Notes: a model not told the origin generated them from the sequence alone. A stretch of 64,000 nucleotides of DNA from Candidatus Eremiobacter antarcticus (GCA_003244105.1 QHBK01000014.1:150290-214289); one strand, 5' to 3'. Positions 54,130 through 63,015 are shown, numbered from the stretch's first letter. Program-made: numbers and translations.

Positions 54130-54513
54130 TCGTACGCGAAGAAGAGGGCCATTGGGTCACGCTTGCCGGTGGCCGGCACTGTCCTCATATGCGGGGACCA
54201 GGGCCACAGGCTCGACTACGAAAAATGGGCGCAGCTCGGCGAGGCGTTTTCAGCAAATGGATCATGGTAGCAGTGGGTGCTCCTCGCAGATGGCGGCCGC
54301 TATGGCCGCCGCGCTCAATGAGGCGGAGGGCAAAGCGCCCACCGTTGGCATGGGGCCGCATACACTTGAGTCCTACAACCTCGCGCATTTCTAGGACGAG
54401 GTGATTGTCGATCCTGTCTCCACCTGGACCGGAAGCAGACATTCGAGCTCAAAGACGTCAAAGCGTATGCGCTCCAAGACGCTGAGAAGAACGCATTGTT
54501 CTTTGGTGCGCTG
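54130..54513 (+). other. Unassigned 384-bp stretch, possibly decayed small gene
   Basis: No convincing gene. From a GTG at 54114 a frame reads VAEKLIVREEEGHWVTLAGG, then loses sense. A neighbouring frame offers GTVLICGDQGHRLDYEKW, and a third ends LNEAEGKAPTVGMGPHTL before a stop at 54394. This pattern suggests one small gene broken by indels, but the evidence is weak. The last ~40 bases hold the leader of the next gene. Confidence 0.25.
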
Positions 54514-55101
54514 ATGAGTCCGGAATATCTGACCGCGATTGCTTCGATTGGAACATTTATCGTCATTGCGGTGACCGCTCTTGCAGCCATCGTGCAACTG
54601 CGTCATATCCGCGCCAGCAACCAACTGACCGGCGTCATGCAATATACCAAGCTCTTTGAGAGCGAACAAATCCAGAAAGCCAACAAGTTCATCCAAGAAG
54701 AGCTTGCTTCAAAACTGCGCGACGCACAGTACCGCCGTGAGCTGTTCACGAGGAATCCCGACCGCAGGCAGCACGTGGAGCTCGCTGTCGCCGACTGGTG
54801 CGAGCAAGCCGGTTCTTACATCAAGTATGGGCTTATCGAGAAAGACCAGTTTCTCGATCTGTCAGGAGCGTACGTCGCGTCGATGTGGCAGGCGTTAAAG
54901 GAAGTGGTAGCCATTCGCCGCGTGGCCGCCGGCCAAGAGATGTACGTAAACTTCGAGTACCTGGCCGCGCTCGAGCGCAAGGTCGTGAAGGGTCCCGACG
55001 CCTTCTACCCCAAAGGCGTGCAAAGGCTGCTATCGGAGGCCGAATCACACGCATTGGCCGGTGTCGCGGACACGACCCAAGACATGGGTCTGCGTCCCTA
55101 G
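54514..55101 (+). CDS. Single-span membrane protein, DUF4760-like paralogue B
   Basis: The ATG at 54514 gives [21 protein letters not shown], matching the N-terminus of the gene at 48403. A more upstream in-frame start (54496) would add six residues. Then [17 protein letters not shown] and a helical cytosolic part. It lies directly before the stranded Lhr 3' remnant. Function unknown. Confidence 0.7.
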   Translation: MSPEYLTAIASIGTFIVIAVTALAAIVQLRHIRASNQLTGVMQYTKLFESEQIQKANKFIQEELASKLRDAQYRRELFTRNPDRRQHVELAVADWCEQAGSYIKYGLIEKDQFLDLSGAYVASMWQALKEVVAIRRVAAGQEMYVNFEYLAALERKVVKGPDAFYPKGVQRLLSEAESHALAGVADTTQDMGLRP

Positions 55102-55103
55102 GC

Positions 55104-55225
55104 GCGGTCTACCGGCGTCTAGAAGCTCAAGGTGAAATCCGCGGCGGTCGGTTCGTCTCGAGTTTTGTTGGTGAGCAGTTCTGCCAGAGCAGCGCGATCG
55201 ATTTGTTGCGAGCAAGTCGCCGCGG
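55104..55225 (+). pseudogene. Remnant 3' end of a second Lhr helicase gene
   Basis: In frame it reads [15 protein letters not shown], then [21 protein letters not shown], matching the last coding segment of the intact lhr. My hand alignment of 100 bases (53864 on versus 55117 on) counts about 27 differences, many at third codon positions. The rest of the gene is absent. It begins within about three bases of the preceding stop. Confidence 0.65.
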
Positions 55226-55352
55226 CGACCCCCAGCCAGTCCCAGGCTCAAGCTATCAGCGCTTAGTCTGGCCTCAGCTAAGGCGCCTTTTTAGCGTCTG
55301 TGTGCACGATAGCGAGGAATCTTTCGGAAACCGGGAGCGTTCTCTTCGTTGT

Positions 55353-55679
55353 TTATGCAGCTGTGAGGGGCTTGAGTTTTGCGATCCGCTTCGCTTCCGC
55401 ACTATGAACAGCGTCATACATATCCACTGCTAGTTGCAGATTCATCCAGGTCTGGGCATCAACTCCGAGTACACGCTGAAGGCGCATGGCCATAGATGTT
55501 GTTACAGCGCGTTTTCCGTTTAAAACAGCATTGAAGTTTTGACGTGAAATCCCGAGCCTGTCAGCTAGTTGTTTCTGAGTAACGTTGAGTCCGTCATCTC
55601 CCAGGAACATGTCGCGGAGAATATGCCCCGGTGTACTCGGACGCCGATATTTAGGGATTTCAATTTTTCTTATTGGCAT
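55353..55679 (-). CDS. higA: HigA-type antitoxin (XRE-family)
   Basis: A 108-residue helix-turn-helix protein: HPGHIL-like [14 protein letters not shown], then [35 protein letters not shown]. This is the canonical HigA arrangement. HigA binds HigB and represses their shared promoter. It follows the broken higB by two bases and looks intact, so it is an antitoxin without a working partner. Confidence 0.93.
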   Translation of the reverse strand: MPIRKIEIPKYRRPSTPGHILRDMFLGDDGLNVTQKQLADRLGISRQNFNAVLNGKRAVTTSMAMRLQRVLGVDAQTWMNLQLAVDMYDAVHSAEAKRIAKLKPLTAA

Positions 55680-55681
55680 TT

Positions 55682-55988
55682 CTAATCCTCATCGTGAAAG
55701 TGACCTGCTTCGATGGCACATGCGCGACCCTCCGACCACCTAAATCGAATCCGATAGGCGCCTCCGGATGCGAAGTTGATACGTTCCTCGCAGTTTGCCA
55801 TGCAGTTCTTTGAATTCGGCTCCTGGAGGCAAGGCGTTGAACGTCGCCATCGAGGCCGCCTGACAGACGAAATCGAGGCGGGTGCGAGCTTTTTTCTGGA
55901 GTTTGAGGGGTACGGCGCGGCGGGCCGCTTTTGTTGCTTATCCTTCCCATAAACTACGCGTTGCTTCGTCCCTGAAGCGATCGTCCAT
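55682..55988 (-). pseudogene. higB: Wrecked HigB (RelE-like) toxin gene
   Basis: From ATG 55988 it reads MDDRFRDEATRSLWEG, then TAA at 55938-55940. The same frame continues ARRAVPLKLQKKARTRLDF and LPPGAEFKELHGKLRGTYQLRI. A frame change near 55761-55770 leads to GAYRIRFRWSEG and FHDED with a TAG at 55682. Restored, this is the HigB fold including the conserved LxGxxxGxYxxRI and YRIRFxW segments. One nonsense codon plus one frameshift make the toxin non-functional. Confidence 0.8.
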
Positions 55989-55995
55989 ATTCCCC

Positions 55996-56024
55996 ACTAT
56001 ATACTGTCAAGCGACAGTTGACAA
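55996..56024 (-). promoter_or_regulatory. higBA promoter with operator palindrome, leaderless
   Basis: On the minus strand TTGTCA (56024-56019) and TATAGT (56001-55996) are separated by exactly 17 bases. Between and over them lies TGTCAA-N7-TTGACA (56005-56023), a perfect palindrome fit for HigA binding. Transcription would begin about at the ATG (55988), giving a leaderless message. Confidence 0.6.
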
Positions 56025-56189
56025 TAGGGAGGTCAGCTAATTGCTGGATAGCCTTTGTATAAGTCTCCACAGTGGCGAGACGCGATAGTGACAATGCACG
56101 TAGAACTAACTCGCAAATAATGTACCGTTGGGTTGTTGGATTTTTTGTTTCAGACGCGGTCGTCCGTCGGCTTTCTCCGCGTTCAGATG

Positions 56190-57027
56190 CTATCTAGAAG
56201 ATAGGCCTGCTCTATCGCCGGCGACCCGAATGAGCACCATGGCCCACGTCCTAAACGGTCGCCAGGCCTCGGCGATACGCATGATCTGGGCTCCTGTATC
56301 GCGCCCTTTCTTGAGCTCGTAGAAATGACCCATGTACTCGGGCATGTGGGGCGCGCGAGAAGTCATGATGTCGGTAGCGCCGCTCGCCCGTAGCAAGATC
56401 AGGCTTGCGTAAAACGGGCCAATACCGGGCAGTTCTTGCAGATCTTCCAGCGCCGCTTCGGGCTCCATTGCGAGCAACCGTGCTGGGTCGAGCTTGCCGT
56501 CCAGCGCCGCGCGCGCGATGACGTGCAAGCGCTCGATGCGCTGTTGATCAATGCCTGGAAAAGTTTTGACTCGCAACAAGCGCTGCGGTAACGGGAAAGC
56601 TTCGAGCGGTCCGCGCGCGGTGGCGACGGTGACTGATCACAGCCCAGGCTGCAGCCTCGTAGGGCGAGTAAAACAAAACCGGCCGCAGCCCAGGGAAGTC
56701 TTTTTGCATCTGTCCGATCACGCGATCGCGTTTGCCCACCTGCATCCAAGCCGCACCCGAATGGTCCAACGACAGCGCTCTCGCCACTTGCTTTTTCACA
56801 ACCTTCGGCTCGGCACTGCCGTAGATCTCGCCGTGGATTTTAGCCTTGTTATCTTGCCGTAGAAACACGCTGGCCTGCGACGCAAAGGAATCGACCACGA
56901 ATGCGAGCGCCATGGTGTCGGCGTCAGCTTTGGGTCGACCCATTTGCGGGCCGAATCCGAACTGCGCGGACGCCGATAATGAGAACGGTCCGTCCGGCAC
57001 GATCGTAAATCTGTGTGAGCTGGTCAT
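56190..57027 (-). pseudogene. Frameshifted AlkA-type DNA-3-methyladenine glycosylase
   Basis: The N-terminal half (57027 down to ~56640) reads MTSSHRFTIVPDGPFSL to SPYEAAAWAVISHR. The C-terminal half, in another frame (~56610 to 56190), reads GPLEAFPLPQRLLRVKTF, then the helix-hairpin-helix LQELPGIGPFYASLIL and EAWRPFRTW. The two halves form one AlkA-like protein split by a frame change between about 56610 and 56640, where a short segment also seems lost. It lies 12 bases after the M23-like gene. Confidence 0.78.
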
Positions 57028-57039
57028 GGCACTGGCGCG

Positions 57040-58728
57040 CTAACTGCTGGAGAGCAACAATTGCGGATCGAAATAGCTCGCCTTGCCGTTCACGTTGGTC
57101 CAGGCCTGGATATGAGTGTGGGACGTCTGGGTCGCACCTTCGTAACCTATTAGCGGGTGCTTGGCCAGATCGTCGGCGCTTAGTTTGGCGCCATTTTTGA
57201 TCTCATCGCCGAACCCCATGCAGCCCTTGTAGTCATCGGGGCCGATGGGTTTGCCCTTATCGTCGATCCATTGGTTGGCGTCGTTGCGCGGGTGGCGGTC
57301 TTTGGTGATGAGGTGGAGATATTCGACGTTGATGGGATAGATCGCACCGCTTCCGCCTTGATAGCGCAGCGTGAGGCGCACGATTCCGCCCCAGTCCCAG
57401 GCGCCCGATCCCGCCCACGGCTGCACGTTGACGGTCCCATCCAGCAGTTTGAGATTTCCGGTTTCAGGGAGTCCGAGATTGCCCTCAGCATGGAACAGAG
57501 GCGATTTGTTGAGCTCGTCCACCGGAACTTCCGGCTGCACGTCGGCATACACGGGAGTATCTCGTGGAGCGAAAACGTCCGTGCCCGGGTGGTTTTCGTG
57601 AGTGAACGGGTGCGTCGTCTTGCCGCCCGGTACTCCGTCGACGCCACCGCCGGTAGCCGCCGTGTCGCAATGGGGCGTTGACGTCGGCGATGGGGACGGG
57701 CCAGGGGTCGGTGGATCGGGCGCGACGCCCAGAGGCTGTACGGCGCCATTAGGAACACCGACCATGCCGCCTGGAACTCCGCCGGCTTGCGCAACGACGG
57801 AGCCGCCCAACCCTTTTAACATTGTGGTGGCGACAACCAGCCGCAGCTGTGATGCGGTGTTGGTCAGGACGCGGATCTCAAGCGTCCCGGGACCCTGATA
57901 GGTGCCCTCGTTGAGGAGCCGCGCATACACACCGTCGGCGACAACGCTCCAGGGAGTGCTCGAAGCGTTCGCATGGCCCGAGCTCCCGCTCGGTGCAAAG
58001 ATTCTTGCGACGTAGTCGTAGTCGTTTTGGTAGCCGAGCAGCGTGTTTCGCTCCAACTCGATTTGGCGGATGGCGCGTCCGGCATCGCCGAGTTGGTCGA
58101 TCATGGAGTCGAGCGAAGGGACTCCTGGGATTTTGGAAGCGTATTGTGCCCAAGTGGATTGGATTTTTTCCAAGTAGCTCTGGTTGAGCCGTGGGCGATA
58201 CTCCGGAACCAACTGATCGATGAGCGTGCGCGAGCGGTTAGACAGCTCCTCATACTTTATGCCGGCTTGCAGCTGCCACGAGAGCATCTGCAAGTCGTGG
58301 TGTGAAAGTTTTGCGAGCGTGCCGCGGGATTGCACCGCCGCAATGATGTCCGCCCATTTGCCTTGCAACGGCGCCAAATTGAACGTGTTGCCCGAAGGAC
58401 TGTGTGACGTGGCTGCCATGCAAAAGACCTGGACGCCGAGACGATAGTCGCCGACCCCCAGACCGATGGAACCATCCGGCCTTACTTGAGCACGCCCAGA
58501 CCTGCCGACGTTGAACGGTCCCCCGGGAAGCGCGGCGACAGTGCGGTACACGAGGCCGGCGCTCGAGCGGATTGGCGCTTCTTGTGCAACTGTCGCGCCG
58601 AGCGCTTTGCTAGCTTCTTTGATCGCCGCGCCCTTTAGGACGTCTTGGGCCGGCGGCAGACCTGGAATTCCGGGCAAGCCGATGAATGCTAAAACAAGCG
58701 CGGTCAGAGTTAGCGCAGGAATTCGCAT
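57040..58728 (-). CDS. Exported M23-like (LytM) protein with long N-terminal region
   Basis: A signal peptide (MRIPALTLTALVLAFIG) precedes ~350 residues of unrecognised helical and Gly/Pro-rich sequence. The C-terminal ~190 residues carry NHPGTDVFAPRDTPVYA (HxGxD-like), NVEYLHL and TSHTHIQAW, the metal motifs of M23 metallopeptidases. The distance between the first and last motifs is about 145 residues, longer than usual, so an insertion is likely. Activity is unproven. Divergent from the HNH gene at 58823. Confidence 0.72.
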   Translation of the reverse strand: MRIPALTLTALVLAFIGLPGIPGLPPAQDVLKGAAIKEASKALGATVAQEAPIRSSAGLVYRTVAALPGGPFNVGRSGRAQVRPDGSIGLGVGDYRLGVQVFCMAATSHSPSGNTFNLAPLQGKWADIIAAVQSRGTLAKLSHHDLQMLSWQLQAGIKYEELSNRSRTLIDQLVPEYRPRLNQSYLEKIQSTWAQYASKIPGVPSLDSMIDQLGDAGRAIRQIELERNTLLGYQNDYDYVARIFAPSGSSGHANASSTPWSVVADGVYARLLNEGTYQGPGTLEIRVLTNTASQLRLVVATTMLKGLGGSVVAQAGGVPGGMVGVPNGAVQPLGVAPDPPTPGPSPSPTSTPHCDTAATGGGVDGVPGGKTTHPFTHENHPGTDVFAPRDTPVYADVQPEVPVDELNKSPLFHAEGNLGLPETGNLKLLDGTVNVQPWAGSGAWDWGGIVRLTLRYQGGSGAIYPINVEYLHLITKDRHPRNDANQWIDDKGKPIGPDDYKGCMGFGDEIKNGAKLSADDLAKHPLIGYEGATQTSHTHIQAWTNVNGKASYFDPQLLLSSS

Positions 58729-58822
58729 GCCGACGCCGCTCTTCTATGCTGTCGCCGGCAAAATCCTCGATGTCGAGGGGCAAAGAGGAGCTGCCCGAGA
58801 GCCGACGATAACGCTTACTTGC

Positions 58823-59725
58823 ATGAAGTTTTACGTGGCCGTGACAGACGACTCGTGGTTTAACTATCTTCACGCCCTGAGTCCCCTTCCCGACGAGGTC
58901 AATTTCTGGACTGGAATACCGGTAAGAGAGGAGCCGGGAACTCCTTGGCTGTTTAAGCTGCATGCTCCCAACAACTTCATAGTCGGCGGCGGCTATTTCA
59001 CGTATTATACGCAGATGCCGTTGACCACGGTCTGGGATGCCTTTGGGCCGCTCAATGGCGTGGATTCGCTTTCCACTTTGCAGCAAAGGATCGGCCAGTA
59101 TCGCAAAGAGGCGATATCGCTAACGACGTCAATAGGGTGCGCGGTCCTATCTCAACCGTTTTTCTGGGAGCGGGAGCGCTGGCTGCCCGTGCCCACTGAT
59201 TGGTCGCGAAACATCGTTTCTCGGAAATCGTACGACTCCGAAACCTCGATCGGTTCGCAGCTTTGGCAAGGCGTCACGCAACGTTTACCGCGACCTGTTT
59301 CACAACTCGGCGAAAGCGTACCCGGCGGATTTGGGAAACCGCAAATCGTGCGACCGCGAATCAATCAGGGTGCTTTTCGTTTAATGGTCACTGACGCCTA
59401 TCACCGATCTTGTGCAGTAAGCCGGGAGAAGGCGCTGCCGGCGTTGGAGGCGGCTCATATTCTGCCATTTTCTGAAGCACCCACTCATGAAGTAAGGAAC
59501 GGCCTGCTCTTGCGGGCAGACATCCATCGCTTATTTGATCTGGGCTATGTAACGGTCACCCCGGACTATCGGTTTCTCGTGAGCAAAACGATCCACGATG
59601 ATTTTGCCAACGGCCGTGAATATTATGCCCTTCACGGAAACTCAATCGCATTGCCAGACAGGCTGGCATCATATCCAGACCCAACGCTCCTAGAGCAGCA
59701 CGTGTCCGAGAAGTTTCGGGGTTGA
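58823..59725 (+). CDS. HNH endonuclease (HNH_2 type)
   Basis: The start at 58823 (MKFYVAVTDDSWFNYL) is typical of this family; an in-frame ATG at 58727 would overlap the divergent M23 gene start. The N-terminal half carries NFIVGGGYFTYYTQMPLT. The C-terminal nuclease reads DAYHRSCAVSREKALPALEAAHILPF, NGLLLRADIHRLFDLGYV, the HNH_2 core with His and Asn residues. At 300 residues it is of usual length for the family. Likely a restriction- or defence-related nuclease; the substrate is not known. Confidence 0.85.
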   Translation: MKFYVAVTDDSWFNYLHALSPLPDEVNFWTGIPVREEPGTPWLFKLHAPNNFIVGGGYFTYYTQMPLTTVWDAFGPLNGVDSLSTLQQRIGQYRKEAISLTTSIGCAVLSQPFFWERERWLPVPTDWSRNIVSRKSYDSETSIGSQLWQGVTQRLPRPVSQLGESVPGGFGKPQIVRPRINQGAFRLMVTDAYHRSCAVSREKALPALEAAHILPFSEAPTHEVRNGLLLRADIHRLFDLGYVTVTPDYRFLVSKTIHDDFANGREYYALHGNSIALPDRLASYPDPTLLEQHVSEKFRG

Positions 59726-59887
59726 GGGAACCCAGCCTAAGGATTCAGGTTTTTAAACGGCTGAGTCCAGGCGGAAGCTGTACCCTTCGTTCAGAAGTTA
59801 TAATGCATAAGAAACAAACCGCCTTGATTTGTAAATGCGTGAACCTCGCGGCCTTTAGGGTACGATAACACTCAAGGGATTCAGGGC

Positions 59888-60865
59888 GTGCGCTATTGGT
59901 GGGTGAATCAAAACCAAACTCACCGGCAAGAGATCGGCGGAGGCTACCTTTGGTCTCCGAAGCGCAATGCAAGCGGTGCTAGGAATCCATACTACGAGTT
60001 TATGAGAGAGATCGCCCCAGGCGATCTCGTGTTTTCTTTCGTGGAAACACGCATCATTGCCATCGGCACGGTCACTACTTATTGCTACGAGAGCCCGAAG
60101 CCGACGGAATTTGGAGCGACCGGTCTCAACTGGGAAGCGATTGGGTGGAGGGTCCACGTAAGCTTTACCCCCCTTTCGAATAGGATTCGCCCAAGGGAGC
60201 ATATGGATCTTCTGCGGCGCCTGATACCTCCGCGGTATTCTCCGCTGCAAACCTCTGGCGCTGGCATCCAGTCAGTGTACCTTACAGAACTGTCCGAGCC
60301 GTTTGCAAATACGCTCATAGGCCTGATAGGCCCAGAGGCTTCATTAATTGCGGGTCGTGTGAGAGAAGTTGACCCCCGAGCCGCAATTCAAACTCTTCCT
60401 ACCGAATTGGAACTGTGGGAGCGTCACATCGAAGCAGGCATCGAATCCGATTCCTTGATTCCAGAAACACAACGTGAAGCGCTGATTACAGCCCGTCGAG
60501 GACAAGGGCTCTTCAAGCAACGGGTCTCGAAAATAGAGTCTCACTGCCGGATAACCCGTGTCAGCAATACTGCTCATTTACGCGCTAGCCACTGCAAGCC
60601 GTGGAGGGATTCAAACAATGAGGAACGACTAAATGGGGAAAATGGTCTTTTGTTGACGCCGACCATCGACCACCTCTTCGACCGTGGATTTATAGGCTTC
60701 GAAGATACCGGTGAGCTCATCATTTCACCAGTGGCTGATCAACATTCTCTGAATCGAATGGGAGTGGCTACCGACCACACGATAAACGTTGGCCCGTTCT
60801 CTAACGGGCAGAAACATTTCCTGGAGTTTCATCGAAATTCAGTACTACTGCGAGCAGTTCGCTAA
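59888..60865 (+). CDS. EVE-like/HNH fusion, predicted modification-dependent nuclease
   Basis: GTG start giving MRYWWVNQNQTHRQEI. The N-terminal ~145 residues (EFMREIAPGDLVFSFVETRIIAIG) resemble the EVE/PUA-like fold that reads modified bases. The C-terminal ~130 residues are an HNH_2 nuclease: HCRITRVSNTAHLRASHCKPW, NGLLLTPTIDHLFDRGFI. EVE-HNH fusions are known or predicted type IV restriction enzymes. It is 162 bases after another HNH gene on the same strand. Confidence 0.82.
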   Translation: MRYWWVNQNQTHRQEIGGGYLWSPKRNASGARNPYYEFMREIAPGDLVFSFVETRIIAIGTVTTYCYESPKPTEFGATGLNWEAIGWRVHVSFTPLSNRIRPREHMDLLRRLIPPRYSPLQTSGAGIQSVYLTELSEPFANTLIGLIGPEASLIAGRVREVDPRAAIQTLPTELELWERHIEAGIESDSLIPETQREALITARRGQGLFKQRVSKIESHCRITRVSNTAHLRASHCKPWRDSNNEERLNGENGLLLTPTIDHLFDRGFIGFEDTGELIISPVADQHSLNRMGVATDHTINVGPFSNGQKHFLEFHRNSVLLRAVR

Positions 60866-60919
60866 TGCTGGTGGTCCAGAAAAGCTCAATTCATACTCAT
60901 CAGATGATTCGAGGAATTT

Positions 60920-61461
60920 ATGAAACCGCCAGCTTGGTTCAATCGTGATTATGCAGGCTACACAGGATGGTCCGATGCGGTAGAACAATGCCGCGTCCTG
61001 CTGATAGATCGTGCCCGTACCGAAGGCCAAGCAACCTATAAGGAAATTGCAGAATTTGTTACTGCGATACCATGGCCCGAAGGTGATCAGCGCGGCAGCC
61101 AATTCGGCTATCTCCTTGCCCAGATATCCTACGAAGAATGGCTTCAGACGCGCCCGCTCCTATCCGCTTTAGCCGTAAAAACGACAGTGGGGAGCCCTCG
61201 GACGGGTTTTTTGGATTCTGTCGCGACGAGTTAGGCCTCGATATCGCTCCATCCAAGGCATACGAGTTTTGGGTCAAAGAAGTGAGGCGGTGTCACGAAA
61301 TTGGAAGTCCCAGAAGCGGCTGGCCCAGGAAGAAAAGTAATTTTAAGAATGCTGTTTCAAAAGATCTCCGCGGAGGTGCGTGGCGCGGTACACGAAAGTG
61401 GCTGAACCGGCGCATAGCGATTGGTTTAATTGATGGATCTGCTGCCCCACGATCTTGGTGA
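60920..61461 (+). pseudogene. Small gene in two frames (frameshift at an A5 run)
   Basis: Frame one starts MKPPAWFNRDYAGYTGWSD and runs to about 61175 (RPLLSALAVK). The sense continues in the -1 frame from the run of five As (61175-61180) as KNDSGEPSDGFFGF, then RDELGLDIAPSKAYEFWVKEVRRCHE. Joined, the product is ~175 residues. The junction could be a mutation, a sequencing error or programmed slippage on AAA. The last ~60 residues look less protein-like. It overlaps the next gene's start. Family not recognised. Confidence 0.55.
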
Positions 61462-62521
61462 CAACAAGCACGGCTACATCATCCATGCCGTCTTACAGAT
61501 TTTGCAAGATGGTCGTGTGCACAGCACCGATCAGATTCTCGAAAGCGGAAAGTCCTCGGGGCTTTTGCCGAAGACGCTCGGCCGCAAATCGCTCTACATC
61601 CACATCACCGGCTACATCCAGCGGCAACAGGCATCGGGCCGCAAACCGCTCATCATTCAAGACCCGAAGAACCGCTACTTCAAATTGAACCGGCCGGAGG
61701 ATGCGTGGCCGCCGTATGTCCGATCGGAGGATGCGCCTCGGCAATTCAACGCCGACCAAATCATACAACGACTCCAGGCTACTTCGGTGGGCGACGATCC
61801 GGTCGCGTTTGAACAAGCGGCCTGCGATGCAATTGAAGCGTTAGGTTTTTTGGTCAAACACATCGGCGGCTACAAGGCACCCGACGCTCAGTTCGACGCG
61901 CCACTTGGGCCTTTGGCCTACCGCGTGACGCTGGAATGTGAGGCAGCCCAGTCGGGGATTGTGCGTCGCATCGGAGGGGTTGCGGAAGCGGCGCGGCATC
62001 GCGACGTCTACAAGGCCGATTACTGCGCGTTGCTGGGTCCGGCTTTCGAGAAGCTGGGTGCCTTAGACGCAGAGCTTCAGAACCACGAAGTGGCCGCTTT
62101 CAGCGTTGAGGACGTGGCGACGCTCATTCGCATGGACGCCAACCCTTACCAGGCGAAGCCCCTCTTTATGGCGGGGAGGGCGGAGAACAAGCTGGACGAC
62201 CTTCGTTGGGATCGGGCTCATGGCGCTGGGCAGCGCATTGCAACTATCGCAAACATAGTGATTGAGCTCGGCTGGAACATGCAGGTGTTGGCCGCAAACC
62301 AAGGCACTAATTCCGAGGCACCGCTGCTTAACGAAGATGCGGCAATGATGCTCGTCGACACTTGGCTTCAACAACACGGAGGGGCGAGCGGCTGTGCACG
62401 TGACGAGGTTCGCGCGGCTTTTGAATATTTGACGAACCCAATGGTTGGCAGAGCTGTCTATTCGAATGAAGCTAGAAACGCGATCGTTCTAACGACGCCC
62501 AGGAGCCTTTTGATCTCTTGA
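61433..62521 (+). CDS. Winged-helix plus restriction-endonuclease-like protein
   Basis: ATG at 61433. Residues ~1-90 form a winged-helix-like region (GYIIHAVLQILQDGRVHSTDQIL). The following ~170 residues resemble a PD-(D/E)xK nuclease core: DAIEALGFLVKHIGG, KAPDAQFDA, YRVTLECEAA, then YKADYCALLGPAF and VEDVATLIRMD. The usual Lys of the (D/E)xK motif appears as Glu (ECE), so catalysis is uncertain. It overlaps the broken gene upstream and the 3' end of the opposing gene by 50 bases. Confidence 0.6.
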   Translation: MDLLPHDLGDNKHGYIIHAVLQILQDGRVHSTDQILESGKSSGLLPKTLGRKSLYIHITGYIQRQQASGRKPLIIQDPKNRYFKLNRPEDAWPPYVRSEDAPRQFNADQIIQRLQATSVGDDPVAFEQAACDAIEALGFLVKHIGGYKAPDAQFDAPLGPLAYRVTLECEAAQSGIVRRIGGVAEAARHRDVYKADYCALLGPAFEKLGALDAELQNHEVAAFSVEDVATLIRMDANPYQAKPLFMAGRAENKLDDLRWDRAHGAGQRIATIANIVIELGWNMQVLAANQGTNSEAPLLNEDAAMMLVDTWLQQHGGASGCARDEVRAAFEYLTNPMVGRAVYSNEARNAIVLTTPRSLLIS

Positions 62522-62855
62522 GCGTTGGGGCCGGACTGTCAGGAAGGCTGGGAGGCTCGTAGACGCCGAGCAGCCGTTCCTGATCGGCAGCTATCAACAT
62601 TTTGTCGATAGGTTTTCCAACGTTGACCGAAACTACGGCGATTTGCTCCTCCCCGTCATCCATAATTCCTAATACGCAGCTGTCGATCTTTGATTCCTCG
62701 ATGCCGCGACGTTGCAGTTCCTTTTGCACGTTGGCCTTGGGATGTTTTAGCAACGTGTCCCAGGTGCGGTGTTCGACGATAAGTTCTTCTTGATACTCGG
62801 CTTCTAAGATACCGCGGATCAGCGCAATAAGGTCACCGCGCGACATTGCTCTCAT
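62472..62855 (-). CDS. Hypothetical protein, 127 aa
   Basis: Starts MRAMSRGDLIALIRGIL. The first ~90 residues are alpha/beta (LLKHPKANVQKELQRRGIEESKID, IAVVSVNVGKPIDKML). The end is a Pro/Ser-rich tail. The 3' end overlaps the opposing restriction-like gene by 50 bases. It might be an immunity or regulatory gene for the island, but there is no evidence beyond position. Confidence 0.5.
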   Translation of the reverse strand: MRAMSRGDLIALIRGILEAEYQEELIVEHRTWDTLLKHPKANVQKELQRRGIEESKIDSCVLGIMDDGEEQIAVVSVNVGKPIDKMLIAADQERLLGVYEPPSLPDSPAPTLKRSKGSWASLERSRF

Positions 62856-63015
62856 GATTCCTCAAATCTGCAAGTAGTTAAAGCTAGTTGCACTTTATCA
62901 CGCGTTCAACAGGGCTGGTCAACCGAATGAGATGAGTACAGGCAGCCAGCGAACGGCGGCCGCACATTAGTGAGCCGCTTTGGGAGATCAGGCTACGAGG
63001 AAGCCTTTTGTTGGC

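Noticed and set aside
55660..55950. Minus-strand frame of 96 codons
   Set aside because: It is one of the wrong-frame readings of the broken higB; the coherent toxin sense lies in the other two frames.
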